Position numbers and translations under genes: made by a program
Notes under the pieces: model-generated
The model's input: only the letters and a program-made list of their open reading frames with translations
Databases searched by the model: none
What the model was told of the DNA's origin: nothing
Shown here: in pieces, positions 24,637 through 35,609 of the stretch
Layout: every line of letters starts with the position of its first letter
Numbering within the stretch: the stretch's first letter is position 1
NCBI GenBank assembly: GCA_051453625.1
Contig: JBOZIK010000001.1
Location: 30,412,173-30,476,172 of the forward strand
Source: Welwitschia mirabilis
Taxonomy: Eukaryota > Gnetophyta > Gnetopsida > Welwitschiales
DNA: 64,000 nucleotides
Direction of reading: 5' to 3'

Positions 24637-27556
24637 AGTGGTGATAAAATTCACCTCTAAAAGGGTATTTTAAAAAAATTCAATACAATCCACCTTGATG
24701 ATGAAATCCAAGTATGGGAATGAATATTATTAGGATCATCTTAATTTAATCTTATTTGATGAATACACCATACAAGTGCATGCATACAAATTTAACTAAT
24801 GTGGATATTTAATGGATTATTTTACCTAGTTATAATAATTCTAATCATCATTACGTTAATTTTATGAAAACATTCATAAAAGAGAAAACAAGTAGACTAG
24901 AACATCTCTATATTCAAGATTATAATAATGAAAATATAAATAAAGAAAATATTATTTTCTTTTCTTTCTTTCAATAATAATAAAAATATTTGAAATGTAT
25001 CAAATCATATTTTAATAATGTACTAAAGAAATTAATTCATACTTGTAATTATGTCAATCATAAAATTATTCTTCCATGATCATATGACAATCTCCATATA
25101 TTTGTGCAATGAAGATAAATAAAAGAAAGTATAGCTTAAGCATGGTTATTAAGACATAATACTTTATCCAAGACTCACATGACTATATTATAAGTGAAGA
25201 AAATTAGTGATAAATCAAGGATTATTTATGTTACTTAGCTATTAAGATGAAAACTCTTATAAGCACGCACATTCAAAGTAAGATAAAGGGAAAGGTAAAA
25301 GATGTATTTGTTTTAACAAAATATTATTTCTAATTAATGTAACTTAAGACTATTGATACAAACTTATCTTAGATGCTCAAATTCCCTAAAAATTTCATGT
25401 TTATATAATTTAAAACATTAATTATAATGTTTTTGGGGTCGAAGAAGATATCATAATAAAAAATTAATAATTAATTAATTACTAAGTTAAAAAATAAATT
25501 ACAGTAGTTTTTAATAAACTAGACTCATAATAGAATCATTAGAAACTAACTCAAGCTATCTTGAAATTCTAAAAATATTATTTTTAAGGTCATAATTTAA
25601 GGTTAGAGATAGTTAAATTTTCTAAAATTATAGCACCATTGTACTACACTAAAATAACCATAACTTTCAAAATATTTGAGTTTTTAAATGATTCAAGATT
25701 TTTTTTAAAGTCTATTTAATTCCCTACAACTTAGTCTAATCAAGTTTTTAGATATCATAGCTGTTATTTATATAATCGTAAATTATTTACTTATTATTTC
25801 TTGCATTTATTTTTTATTTTATTTTAATAAATAATTTTTTAAAAAATTACTATGCATCAGAAAAATTACTATTTTTACATTTCTAAATGAAAACATGATC
25901 CTAAACTTACGAAAAAAATTTCACTACTTTATACCTACTAATTAATAAGCTATGGTATTTTCTATCTATGCCTCTATTCTGGAAATTTAACTTTGGCTAT
26001 AAAAAATACAATAAAGTTTCTAAAACTAGTTATGTAATAATTTAAATAAGTAAATTAATGAATATAATAGCTCAACTAATTATATAAAACATTTTAACTA
26101 AAAATCAATATATAAAGAAAAATCAAACTGATTCAAAAAAAACCATTTATTATAAGCCTTAAGATTACCATGAAGGAGTACTATTCTAAAAGAGATTTTT
26201 GAAGATTAGACTTTACCCCTAATAAGATGGACTTAATGAATAATAAATAAAAATATATTGTTATATATATTAATACAAAATAAACATGGGTATCTAAGTA
26301 TATAGTAAATCCCCGAAGTGATCACTTGGCCATAATCAGCCTTTAGGAACCTCAATCGCTGCGAATAAGAGACCCCTTATATCTCCTCAAAACTTTGTAA
26401 GAGTCAATGGGAGAGAATAACGTAATTTTATGAAATATCATAAATAGTAATCTAAAGCAAGTATTACATCATTATACTAAAATATTAAAAGAGACCATAT
26501 GGATAATATGAGTAAAGAGCTTACTTGGAAAATTAGTAAGTCCTGAATAGTTGAAGAGTAATGTAGATCCAAGCTCAAAAGTTTCTCAGCTCCAAGCTTC
26601 TAAGCTCTAAGTTCCAAAAGTAAGAGAATGAAATAAAGAAAGAGGAAATAAGGAAATAAAATTGTATGGAAAAATGAAAATTATCTCCTCCTTGTTAAAG
26701 AGGGAAGGATTTCTATATATAAATAAATAAAGGCACATAACTCAAGATTACACGATTTAGCATTGATAAGTGGAATGGATAATAAGTGACATTGGAGCAC
26801 AAGAATATATCATATTTATGACTCATGCACCTAACTAGGGTGAGTTATCTTCTTACTTTAATTAGCAAGGCTAACCACATGCATCATTTCCTTATGCTAG
26901 CTCCTTTTTAATCCTTCGTAAGCTCATAAGTAAGTTTAATTTATTTGAGACATGCATCAAAAGAATAAATGCATAAATCTCAAAATTCTTATGTGTCATA
27001 ATGAGATAAACGCTTTAATACAAATGAATAAAACAAGGATTGTGCTATAAACCAAGTTCCCTTACATATCTTAAGAACATAAAAGTTATGGTAAAGTAAA
27101 TCTACTCATTTATCATCCGTGGTTCTATGTAAAAGTGCATGTAATTGTTCACATGCTCATTTATTTCATAATGCATAAAATATATCAATCACATAATACA
27201 AGAAAAAATGTTTATTCATAATATAGTATACCTATCACATTTACTAAGAATTTAAATAAGTAAATAAGATAAAAAAATATATTATTATGTCCTCTTGAAA
27301 TTTTTAGTATATTAGTCTTATTATATTATTTTAATTCCTCATATAATGGGGTTATCTAATTTTAAATGTTTTGACAGCTTATATCATAAAAACCTTGTAA
27401 CATAATTTCCATTATTTTCATGGTAAATTATGAAAATTTACAAACTAAGATTAATTTAAGATGCCATCTTGTTTTGATAAGCCATTTAAACAAGGATAAC
27501 TAATTATTTGATCAAAAGCTTAATATACTTAATATCCAAGTAAATAATGTTATAAC
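24636..27556 (-). mobile_element. Inverted copy of the long gypsy LTR (3' part missing)
   Basis: Reverse complement of about 18,484-21,985: the start GTGGTGATAAAATTCACC pairs with the region near 21,990, and the end AATGTTATAACA near 27,556 pairs with the LTR start TGTTATATCC. About 650 bases of the LTR 3' end are missing at the left junction. With the left arm it forms a large inverted repeat around the gag. Similarity is high enough to follow by eye throughout, but with many substitutions and indels. Confidence 0.8.
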
Positions 27557-28554
27557 AACATTCTAGTGAGAGCTACTCTTTTTTGACATTTGAAATTAAC
27601 TCTCCTTCATAATTTGAAGAATAGCCCCTTAATAGTGAAGAAAACCTTGTGGAATTCACAATTGATTCCCTTAATATTATCTTGTGATACCCTTTCAAGA
27701 TCTTGGATCTCTAACACTATGTAGTTAAGAGGGATCTCATTCATAAACATTACCTTTTGTCTCTCTACATTTACCTTAATCTTTATATTAAGGTTTTACA
27801 TACAAGGGGGTGTAAGTTATTGAATATATATAAGAGCTTAAGGCCATATTGAAGGTCATTAAACATCTAGTTATGCATGCACTAATCTACTTAAAAAACA
27901 TGAATAAATTCCTTGACTTATTNNNNNNNNNNNNNNNNNNNNNNNNNNNNNNNNNNNNNNNNNNNNNNNNNNNNNNNNNNNNNNNNNNNNNNNNNNNNNN
28001 NNNNNNNNNNNNNNNNNNNNNNAAGTATGTTATGAATGAAGTGTCGTTATACATCTTAAGAAGATAAAAGTCATAGTAGAGTAAATCTACTATTTATCGT
28101 TCTTGGTTTTAGGTTAGAATGCATGTACTTATTCATATGTTCATTTATTTCATAATGCATAAAATCGATTAGTCACATGTCACAAGGAAGAAAACGTCTA
28201 TTCATAATATCTACACCTATGACATTTACCAAGAATTTAAATAAGTAAATAAGATATAAAATATATTATTATGTCCTCTTAAAATATTCAATTTATTAGT
28301 TTTATCATGTGATTTTGATTCCTTACATAATGAGTTTATCTAATTTTAAGTATTTGGATAGCTTTTCTTATAGAAGCCTTCTAACATAATTATTATCATT
28401 TTCATCATGAATTATGAAATTTATAAACTAAGGTTAACTTAAAATACCATCTTATTTAACACGGCCTTTAAAGAAGAGTAATTCATCATCTAATTAAAAT
28501 CTTAGTATACTTAATATCTAAGTAATTAAGGCTTACAAAATATGAAATATGACA
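27557..28554 (-). mobile_element. Second, internally rearranged inverted LTR copy
   Basis: From 28,022 to 28,554 the sequence is a direct repeat of 27,040-27,556, that is, the LTR 5' end in reverse complement, ending ATATGACA. TGTGATACCC at 27,683 matches the reverse complement of the LTR 3' end, so 27,683-28,554 could be a shrunken LTR with most of its middle lost or hidden in the 100-N gap at 27,923. The stretch 27,557-27,682 is unassigned. A 72-codon ORF at 27,849-28,067 spans the gap and is not a gene. Confidence 0.55.
27923..28022. other. Assembly gap (100 N)
   Basis: 100 N inside the rearranged LTR copy. Immediate flanks do not duplicate each other. Confidence 1.
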
Positions 28555-28576
28555 TTAACGATGATAGTTTTTCTAT

Positions 28577-31500
28577 TCTTCTCAACATCCCAAATTTGAT
28601 TTTGATGGAGTTAGAATAATACGTAAGCTTGACCCTGAGTTCCTTGATTGTCTTCAATCCAGTATTTTGAATACATCTCAAGAAGGACATAGGTTATGTA
28701 ACTATTTAAAATAGGAAATGACAATAATTTAGAAAGAATTCTCTGTCAAAAGAACAAAGAGTTTTAATATATAATTATAATGTTAATTCCAACAACATTG
28801 AGAAGATCTTAAAAATTGGAAATGACATAAGCCCAAGCATAGAGATGGGACTAGAAAAATGTCCTTAAGGAAAATAAACTTATCTTTATTTGGAATTATA
28901 AAGACATTCCTAGAATAGATAAAGAGATCATCATTGCAATAATACTAGTGAAATAAAAAGTGCAAAAACTCAATCTAAAGCTTGCTTTTGCAATCAAAGA
29001 AAACCTCCAATCTCTTCTTAAAGCAAGACTCGTTTAGTCAAAAGATTACTTAGACTGGGTCTCAAATATGATTATCATTATAAAAAAGAATAGAAGTATT
29101 ACAATTTGTATATACTTTCATGATTTAAATAGAGTAACCCTTAAAGATGGTTTTCAATTACCAAATATTGATATTTTGATGGATAATACTATAGGCTATG
29201 AGTTAATCTCCTTTATGGATGAATACTTTGGATATTATCAGATCTATATTAGGATGCAAAACTAATCAAAGATAACCATTATCACACCTTTGGATGTATT
29301 TTATTATGTGATGATGTCTTTGAGCTTAAAGAATGAGGAACCAACATATAAACATGTAATAACACACATATTCCACAACTTCATGCACAAAACTATTAAA
29401 GACTTTATTGATGACATTATAGTGAAGTCAACCCGATCTAAGGATTACTTGCAACATTTGAAGAATCTATTCCACATTGCATCTAGATTTGATATCAAAT
29501 TTAATCCAAATAAATGTGTCTTTAGAGTTTTGTCAAGAACGTTATTAGGATTTATGATCTTAAAAAGAGGACTTAACGTTGATAAAGCAAAGGCAAAAGA
29601 AATAATAAAAATACCTTCACCTAAAAACATGTCTAAGTTATGAAGTCTACAAAATCTGTTATAATCAATTAGAAGATTCATATCTACATTGACCAATAAA
29701 TGTCTTTCTTTTTTTCATTTATTAAAAAAGGAGGTCAAATTGAAATGGGATGAAAAGTGTCAAAAAGCTTTTGATCAAATAAAATAACATTTACTTAAAC
29801 CTTCATTATTGAATTCACCAATTTAAATCAATCATTTTATTTATATCTAGCACTCACGGAGCAAGTGGTAAGTGTAGTTGTCTTTTAATGAAACAATGAT
29901 CTAAAAGATTTGCTAATCTATTATATAAGTAGGACATTGCATTAATATAAAACCAATTATTCTGATGCAAAAAAGATGTTTATAAGCTTGGAATTTTATG
30001 TACATAAATTTATACATTATATGATAAACAACGGGACATATGTAATTAAAAATGAAAACATCTTGAAGCATTTGCTAGAACATTTAATAGGGATCATGAG
30101 GTTAAAAAAATGGTCTTCTATGTTGATAAAATTTGAATTGGAATTTAGACCTTAAAGTCAATAAAAGGACAATGTATGATCAATTAATTAGCACAGTTTT
30201 CAATGAAATAAGAATTAGATGAATCTAATTAAGATGAATTTCTAGATGAATTAATTCACATTTTCTCAACAAATATAACATGGATGCAATAATGTACTTT
30301 GATGGTTTAAAGAACATTAATGAGTCAAAAGTAGGTATAATATTTTTCCTACTAACAAAAGTCATTATTCCAATATTTATTTGCTTTAATTTCCCTATAC
30401 AATTAATGAAGTAGAATGTAAAGCCTTTGTTCATGGAATTGTGATCACTAAATCTTAGGGTTATTACAAAATTAAGGTCTATGGAGACTCACATTTGATT
30501 ATGAACTAAGTATTAGATAATTATGAATGTAAGTCAAATGCCTTAAGAAGATATCTTCAAGTAGTCCAATAAAAATTGTTACATTTTAGTTAGTATCACA
30601 TAGTATCCATTCCAAAACAAAATAATTAAATGGCCAATATTCTTGCAAATTTAGCTTGTTTCTCCATTACGAATGCAATTCACATTGGTGTTATTTAATA
30701 AGAAGAAGTTCAAAATCCATTTTATGATACATTTCACTAAGGTCATAGCCTTGAAAATCTAGAGATCCCTTAGATCATTACAAATCCTAAAAATTTAGAT
30801 TAAATTCATTAAGATATCATGACATATCTAGAAACTCAGAAAACCCTAGATTACTTTATGAAATATCAAAAGGAATTATTTAAGCAAAAGGCTATTACAT
30901 TCATAATCATAGTAGGAAAATTATTTAAAAAGTCTTTTGATGGTACCCTTCTAAGATACTTAAATTTACAAGAAGTTGCACAAGTCTTGAAAGAAATCCA
31001 TTTTGAGTTATGTGGATCACACCAAGGATCTAATACCTTAATTTTTTTACATGCTTTGTTTTGGATACTATCAGAAATGGTTGACATAAGATTATCACAA
31101 TTTTGTCAAGAAATGCAAGGCTTGTCAAAAGCATGCATCACATTTACATCATCCATAAAATAAGTTATTTTCTATCAAGATGATCTAGGTCTTTAAGAAG
31201 TGGGGCATGGATCTCATATGTCCAATGAGACTGTCATCTGTAGCATCACATGTATCATTGCTATGATTAAATATTTCACCAAGTGTGTGGTAGCAGCTCT
31301 GCTAACATCTATAACAACCAAAGCAATGCAAAAATTTATCATAGAACATATCTTTTTAAGATTTGAGATTCCTACACCATAATCAGTGATAATGGACTGT
31401 AATTCATATGAAAAGAATTAGAAAACTTCTGACAAAAACATCACTTGAATATCCCCAAGTAAATGAACAAGTTAAATCCATAAACAAAACAATAATAAAA

Positions 31501-31690
31501 CTTTCAAAAAATCTTGTCCAAAAAAAATCCTAGAGATTGGCACAAAAAATTAATATATGCATTGTGAACATATAGGACATCTTATGAAATTGCAATAAAT
31601 ACAACTTCATTCAAATTCACATATGGAACTAAAGTCATGCCTCTGATTAATAAGTTCAAGTTGTAAAGTTTGCTTTCTATAACTCCCATT
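28577..31690 (+). pseudogene. Ty3/gypsy pol: RT, RNase H, archaeal-type RNase H, integrase (decayed)
   Basis: Domains appear in gypsy order. Pre-RT FIWNYKDIPRIDKEI lies near 28,885. Reverse transcriptase runs over about 28,960-29,700 (DYLDWVSNM, FHDLNRVTLKDGFQLPNID, the active-site box FIDDIIVKS near 29,410, LLGFMILKRGL). A poorly preserved RNase H spans about 29,760-30,190. A second, archaeal-type RNase H at about 30,270-30,670 shows YFDGL, NEVECKAFVHGI, VYGDSHLIMN and MANILANLA. Integrase zinc-finger and core follow from 30,819 (LLRYLNLQEVAQVLKEIHFE, then CQEMQGLSKAC) to about 31,690. Dual RNase H is typical of the Tat group. Many stops and frameshifts are present. It may be the pol half of the element whose gag lies at 23,555, but the primer-site type is not the usual one for Tat, so this pairing is inference. 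Confidence 0.85.
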
Positions 31691-31747
31691 AATAAGTTAT
31701 TTATTCAGCTGTAACGGAAGAAAGAATATAATAAGAAATTCCGCTGT

Positions 31748-32053
31748 TCAGAAAAGAATTTTTCTTTGTGAAGATTTATGATCGCTGTGCAAATTTACTC
31801 TTTCAAATCGCCTCTTCTCGATCATTCTTGAAGTTATCCATTGCTTTAAAAGAAACGTGTCTAAAATTAGCAAATGCTCCTTTTTTTTAAAAAAAAAAAA
31901 AAGGAAATACATGGGTTCACTACCTATAGAATTCATTTCTTGCTCTTTTTTCATTAAGAATTTATTTCGTTTACCATCGAACCAATTTCCTTTTCTGTCT
32001 ATCATTTGAATGATGATTTTATGTGAAGTTCTTTTAATATCCATAAGTTCCAC
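31748..32053 (-). other. Unidentified 101-codon ORF, compositional outlier
   Basis: An open minus-strand frame begins MELMDIKRTSHK and contains MIDRKGNWFDGKRNKFLMKK and LLKQWITSRMIEKRRFERV. It is rich in K, R, I and F with no retroelement motif. A 14-base poly-A/T run in the middle encodes FFFFKKK, and an overlapping frame on the same strand also reads coherently afterwards (AMDNFKNDREEAI), suggesting a frameshift at the homopolymer. The sequence keeps more CpG than its surroundings. The style recalls plastid ycf-type proteins, so an old organelle insertion is possible, but I cannot name a source gene. Confidence 0.35.
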
Positions 32054-32116
32054 ATTCTAAATTTCTTTTAAAGTGCTTTCACAAATGTCTTATTTCTAAA
32101 TAGAAGGAAATTAAAA

Positions 32117-32216
32117 NNNNNNNNNNNNNNNNNNNNNNNNNNNNNNNNNNNNNNNNNNNNNNNNNNNNNNNNNNNNNNNNNNNNNNNNNNNNNNNNNNNN
32201 NNNNNNNNNNNNNNNN
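32117..32216. other. Assembly gap flanked by an unmerged overlap
   Basis: 100 N. The 50 or so bases from TCTTTTAAAGTGCTTTC to AAGGAAATTAAAA occur on both sides with two differences (ACAAATG/ACAGATG, CTTATTT/CTTGTTT). Confidence 0.95.
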
Positions 32217-32661
32217 TCTTTTAAAGTGCTTTCACAGATGTCTTGTTTCTAAATAGAAGGAAATTAAAACTTAAATGAAACCTTTTTTAAATGATTTTGT
32301 CGTTTGCAGCAATCTTTGTACTATTTAAGTCTTGAAGTTGTCTTTTTGAAATATATAATAATTATAAACTAAAAAGCTGTAGAAATAAAGAAGACATTAA
32401 GAAAGGCAAATGCTTTATCTCAACATAATCTTTCTTTAAGAATTTAAGATTACTAGTTTAAATATATCCTATAAATTAATAAGAAGTAATTACAATATTA
32501 CTAATTTTTAATTTTCTATAAGATGAAAAGGTTTTATTTATTATTTCAAGTTTTTATTTTATATTTTACTTGTCGTATTATTAGTAGATCAATAAATAAA
32601 ACTAAAAACTATTATTTTATTATGTTTAGTTTGTAAATAAATGGCACAATTAGTATGCCCA
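32217..32661. other. Unassigned AT-rich sequence
   Basis: About 440 bases between the gap and the start of the small copia LTR. No domain, repeat or RNA gene was recognised. Confidence 0.4.
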
Positions 32662-33921
32662 TGTATCATTAGTTGTTTTCATATTTTAATTAGAGACATG
32701 AGTCAATTTACATCTAAAGGAAATTAATCCATTTTTCAAGGAGTTGATCATAACCATTGTGATTAAATTATACTAAACTATTTATTTTAAATGCATTAAT
32801 GAAACCCATGATCTTTAATTTATTATGAAACCCTTCAAAAGTTCCCTCAATTTTTTTTTTGTGTTATTCAAGTTTTCTTTGCAAGGCCCTTAAAACCCTA
32901 TAAACAGTATTAGAGATATAGGGAAGGAATTCTTGCTTTATTACAAACCCTTTGATTCCATTGAAAATATCTCATTGTGGACCATCGGTACTCTATCTCG
33001 TGTAGTGTAATTCTATAGAGCCTTTTTATATGAGAGATCGTGTTTTATTATTTGTCATTTGATCCAAATGCATTCTCTTAGCTAAATTTATTTTTCCATG
33101 TAATTATCACCTTACCTTTTTACTCATTTTCATTATATCGAATGAGAAATCCCTTAATTTTATTCCATTTAATTTTATTTTTCCATAGCAACATGTATGT
33201 ATTTAAATGAGATCACTTTGTGTTATAAAAATAGATTATTTAATTATGACCCTTTGAATCCTCACCCTTCAAGCCACACACACAATAGTTTTTAATTCTA
33301 AATCATATATCATAATTTGAATGTTATTGAATAAAGACCATAGAAGCCTCTATCTATAGATGTTACTAAGCATTTCAAAAGGCACCTACATTTGTTGATT
33401 TTAACAATGTTGGAGTCTCCTCAGAGTAACAAAAAAAAAAAAAAAGAAACATTCATTAGTCTATAGGGTGTGCTTTAAAAAACATAAAGTGCATTAAAAG
33501 AAGGACTTGTGCATCTTGAAGATAAGAATTTAAATATCTTAGAACAGAAGTTAGATTAAGATACTTCATAGCTAGGCATAGTCCTAGTTCAACTTTCAAG
33601 TAAGAAGCCACTCTTCATTACATGCAACATTAAGCATAGACAGTTGGTTGGTCTAGAAATGGCATTTTGTAGAAAAGCAAAAAACTCTTATATAATCTAC
33701 ATTAGTCATCATGGTAGTCTTATTGAGAAGAAAATTACAACAGCACAAGTTTAAAAGCCCATGAACTTAAGTGCACATGTCTTTTCAAAAATAAGCTTTA
33801 ATATCTTCCCAAAAGTTTTGTGTCAGGAAAAGGTCTAAATCTTTAATTAGGATAATCATTATAATTCCACACATCATTTTTTCATGAAGAAGAAAACTTT
33901 ATGATTTCAAAGAAACCTCTC
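32662..33921 (+). mobile_element. 5' LTR and start of a small copia element, interrupted at 33,921
   Basis: From TGTATCATT at 32,662 to about 33,060 the sequence parallels 48,762-49,005: both contain ACATGAGTCAATT, ATGCATTAAT, TTATTGTGAAACTCTTT-like text, CCCTCAATTTTT and GGCCCTYAAAAACCC. The rest (33,060-33,921), including a poly-A run near 33,430, is probably the remaining LTR and leader, but I could not place the primer site. A larger copia element begins at 33,922, and this element's gag resumes beyond 47,606, so the small element was split by the larger one. Confidence 0.55.
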
Positions 33922-35555
33922 TATTGACAAATATAATTTTGATCATATCAATAACTTATCAAATTACGATCTTAGGAAAGGAAGAAAATAACAAATAAGC
34001 GAAGACATCTACACTTACAAAGACATCTAATAGGAAAATAATCATCTATAATTCATAGTCAATGTTTACTTAGAATTTTTCTTTACATCATACTTAAGTT
34101 AGACATCTAATAAAGGTAAGAAATGACATGAATACGAAGAGGATGATATTCAACAAAAGATGTCTATAACATCAGAGGATATCTCCAACATTAGAAGATG
34201 TTTGTAAGGATGGAAAATTTTACAACATGGAAGACATCCAAATTGAAACTTAAGTATTTCACAACAAATGTCCAAAGCACCTAGAAGCCACCTTGGCTAA
34301 TTGCAATATGGCATGAAGAAGATGTTTGCATTTTTAAATGACATGAAGAATATGTCTGGAGTTTTTAAGATGTCTATAGTAGAGGCTCTATCACAATAGG
34401 GATGACCATGGAGTTGAAGATACAAGCACAACCTTAGGATTCCTAAGTAAATATAACTAAATCTACAGTAGATGTTTATAGCTAGAGAAGAAAACTTAGA
34501 TACTAGAATACATCTACAATCTTATGAAAACATCTGCTCACCTTCAATTTCAAAGTTATGCCAAACCTTTAGAAGATAGATGTTACATCATTCAAATATG
34601 TCTCCACAAAGATAAAAAGGAAACTTTGGCAAAAGATATCTTAGCTATTGAAATATATTTACTATTGATAATAGATGTTTATAGCCATGAGTAGATGTTT
34701 ATGTTAATAAAATAATCATTAATTTAAATCTTACATGGTGATAATGGTTTTAGCACCACCATCAATAGTGCAACATAAAAGGACAACTTCACATGATTAT
34801 TTTATTACTTTCTTATTTAATACTCTTTATAAAAATTGTTGAAGCTCTCTTTCAAGTGAAAACTGCTTAAGATTTATAAGAAGAAATTTGTGTCATCTAA
34901 GGATTTTTAATTTAGTTGAAGATTTCCTTTTTTATGATATTTGGCATAGGTTTTAAGCTTTCTGTCTTCATTATTGTGCTTTCATTATGTTTATGCTTAA
35001 AATTAAGGCAAGATATTAAGTTATAAAGTGTAAATTATAGACCATTCTTCACTAGAGATTATTCCTTGTTTTATCATCTAGATTTTAAGTTTTATTGGTT
35101 ACTAGTTTTTTGAGTTTAAGGTGGGTGTGTGTTAATCATGTGCATTATTAGAACTTACTTAAATTCATCATTGTATTTACACATCTATTTTATACAACTT
35201 TGATTTAGCCTTAAGATATATAGAGGATCTCTTTATGAAGAGATTACAATTTGTACAAGTTTTGCGTCCTATGGAATTTGCATGTGATCTTAAGGGATAC
35301 ATTCTTATTGTAACTTGAACTGGTAGGATTGGTGTTGAATCTTAAACAATGTTTTTTCGAGTTAAACTACCTAAATCCATCGTAGGTATTCATTATCTAC
35401 ATTTGGACATCTTCACATTGGAAAATCATGTTACATTAATAGGCCTATTCTTTATTATTGCATACTTAATCATTTGTTTTCAACAATGTAAAATTACTTA
35501 TTTAGTAAGTTTCTAGTTAGCACTCATTCACCTCCCCTCTGATTTCAATGATCCA
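33922..35555 (+). mobile_element. 5' LTR of a large SIRE/Maximus-like copia element
   Basis: Direct repeat of 46,107-47,606. It opens TATTGACAAATATAATTTTGA, where the other LTR has TGTTGACAAATCTAGTTTTG, and ends TTTCAATGATCCA four bases before a primer site. The first 750 bases are crowded with AGATGTCT/AGACATC-like words. The last 700 hold the conserved TTGTGCTTTCATT and GTGTAAAT region and the CACTCATTCACCTCCCCTCT tail typical of this copia group. LTR divergence is substantial, so the insertion is old. Confidence 0.85.
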
Positions 35556-35559
35556 AAAG

Positions 35560-35572
35560 TGGTATTAGAGTG
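35560..35572 (+). promoter_or_regulatory. Primer-binding site (tRNA-Met type)
   Basis: TGGTATTAGAGTG follows the LTR by four bases and differs from TGGTATCAGAGC-type sites mainly by one C-to-T change. Confidence 0.8.
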
Positions 35573-35609
35573 ACAGTACTCTATTATAAGAATGACAATA
35601 TAAAGTACA

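Noticed and set aside
33430-33445. Poly-A run as a sign of a processed pseudogene
   Set aside because: No coding similarity upstream of it and no flanking duplication was seen.
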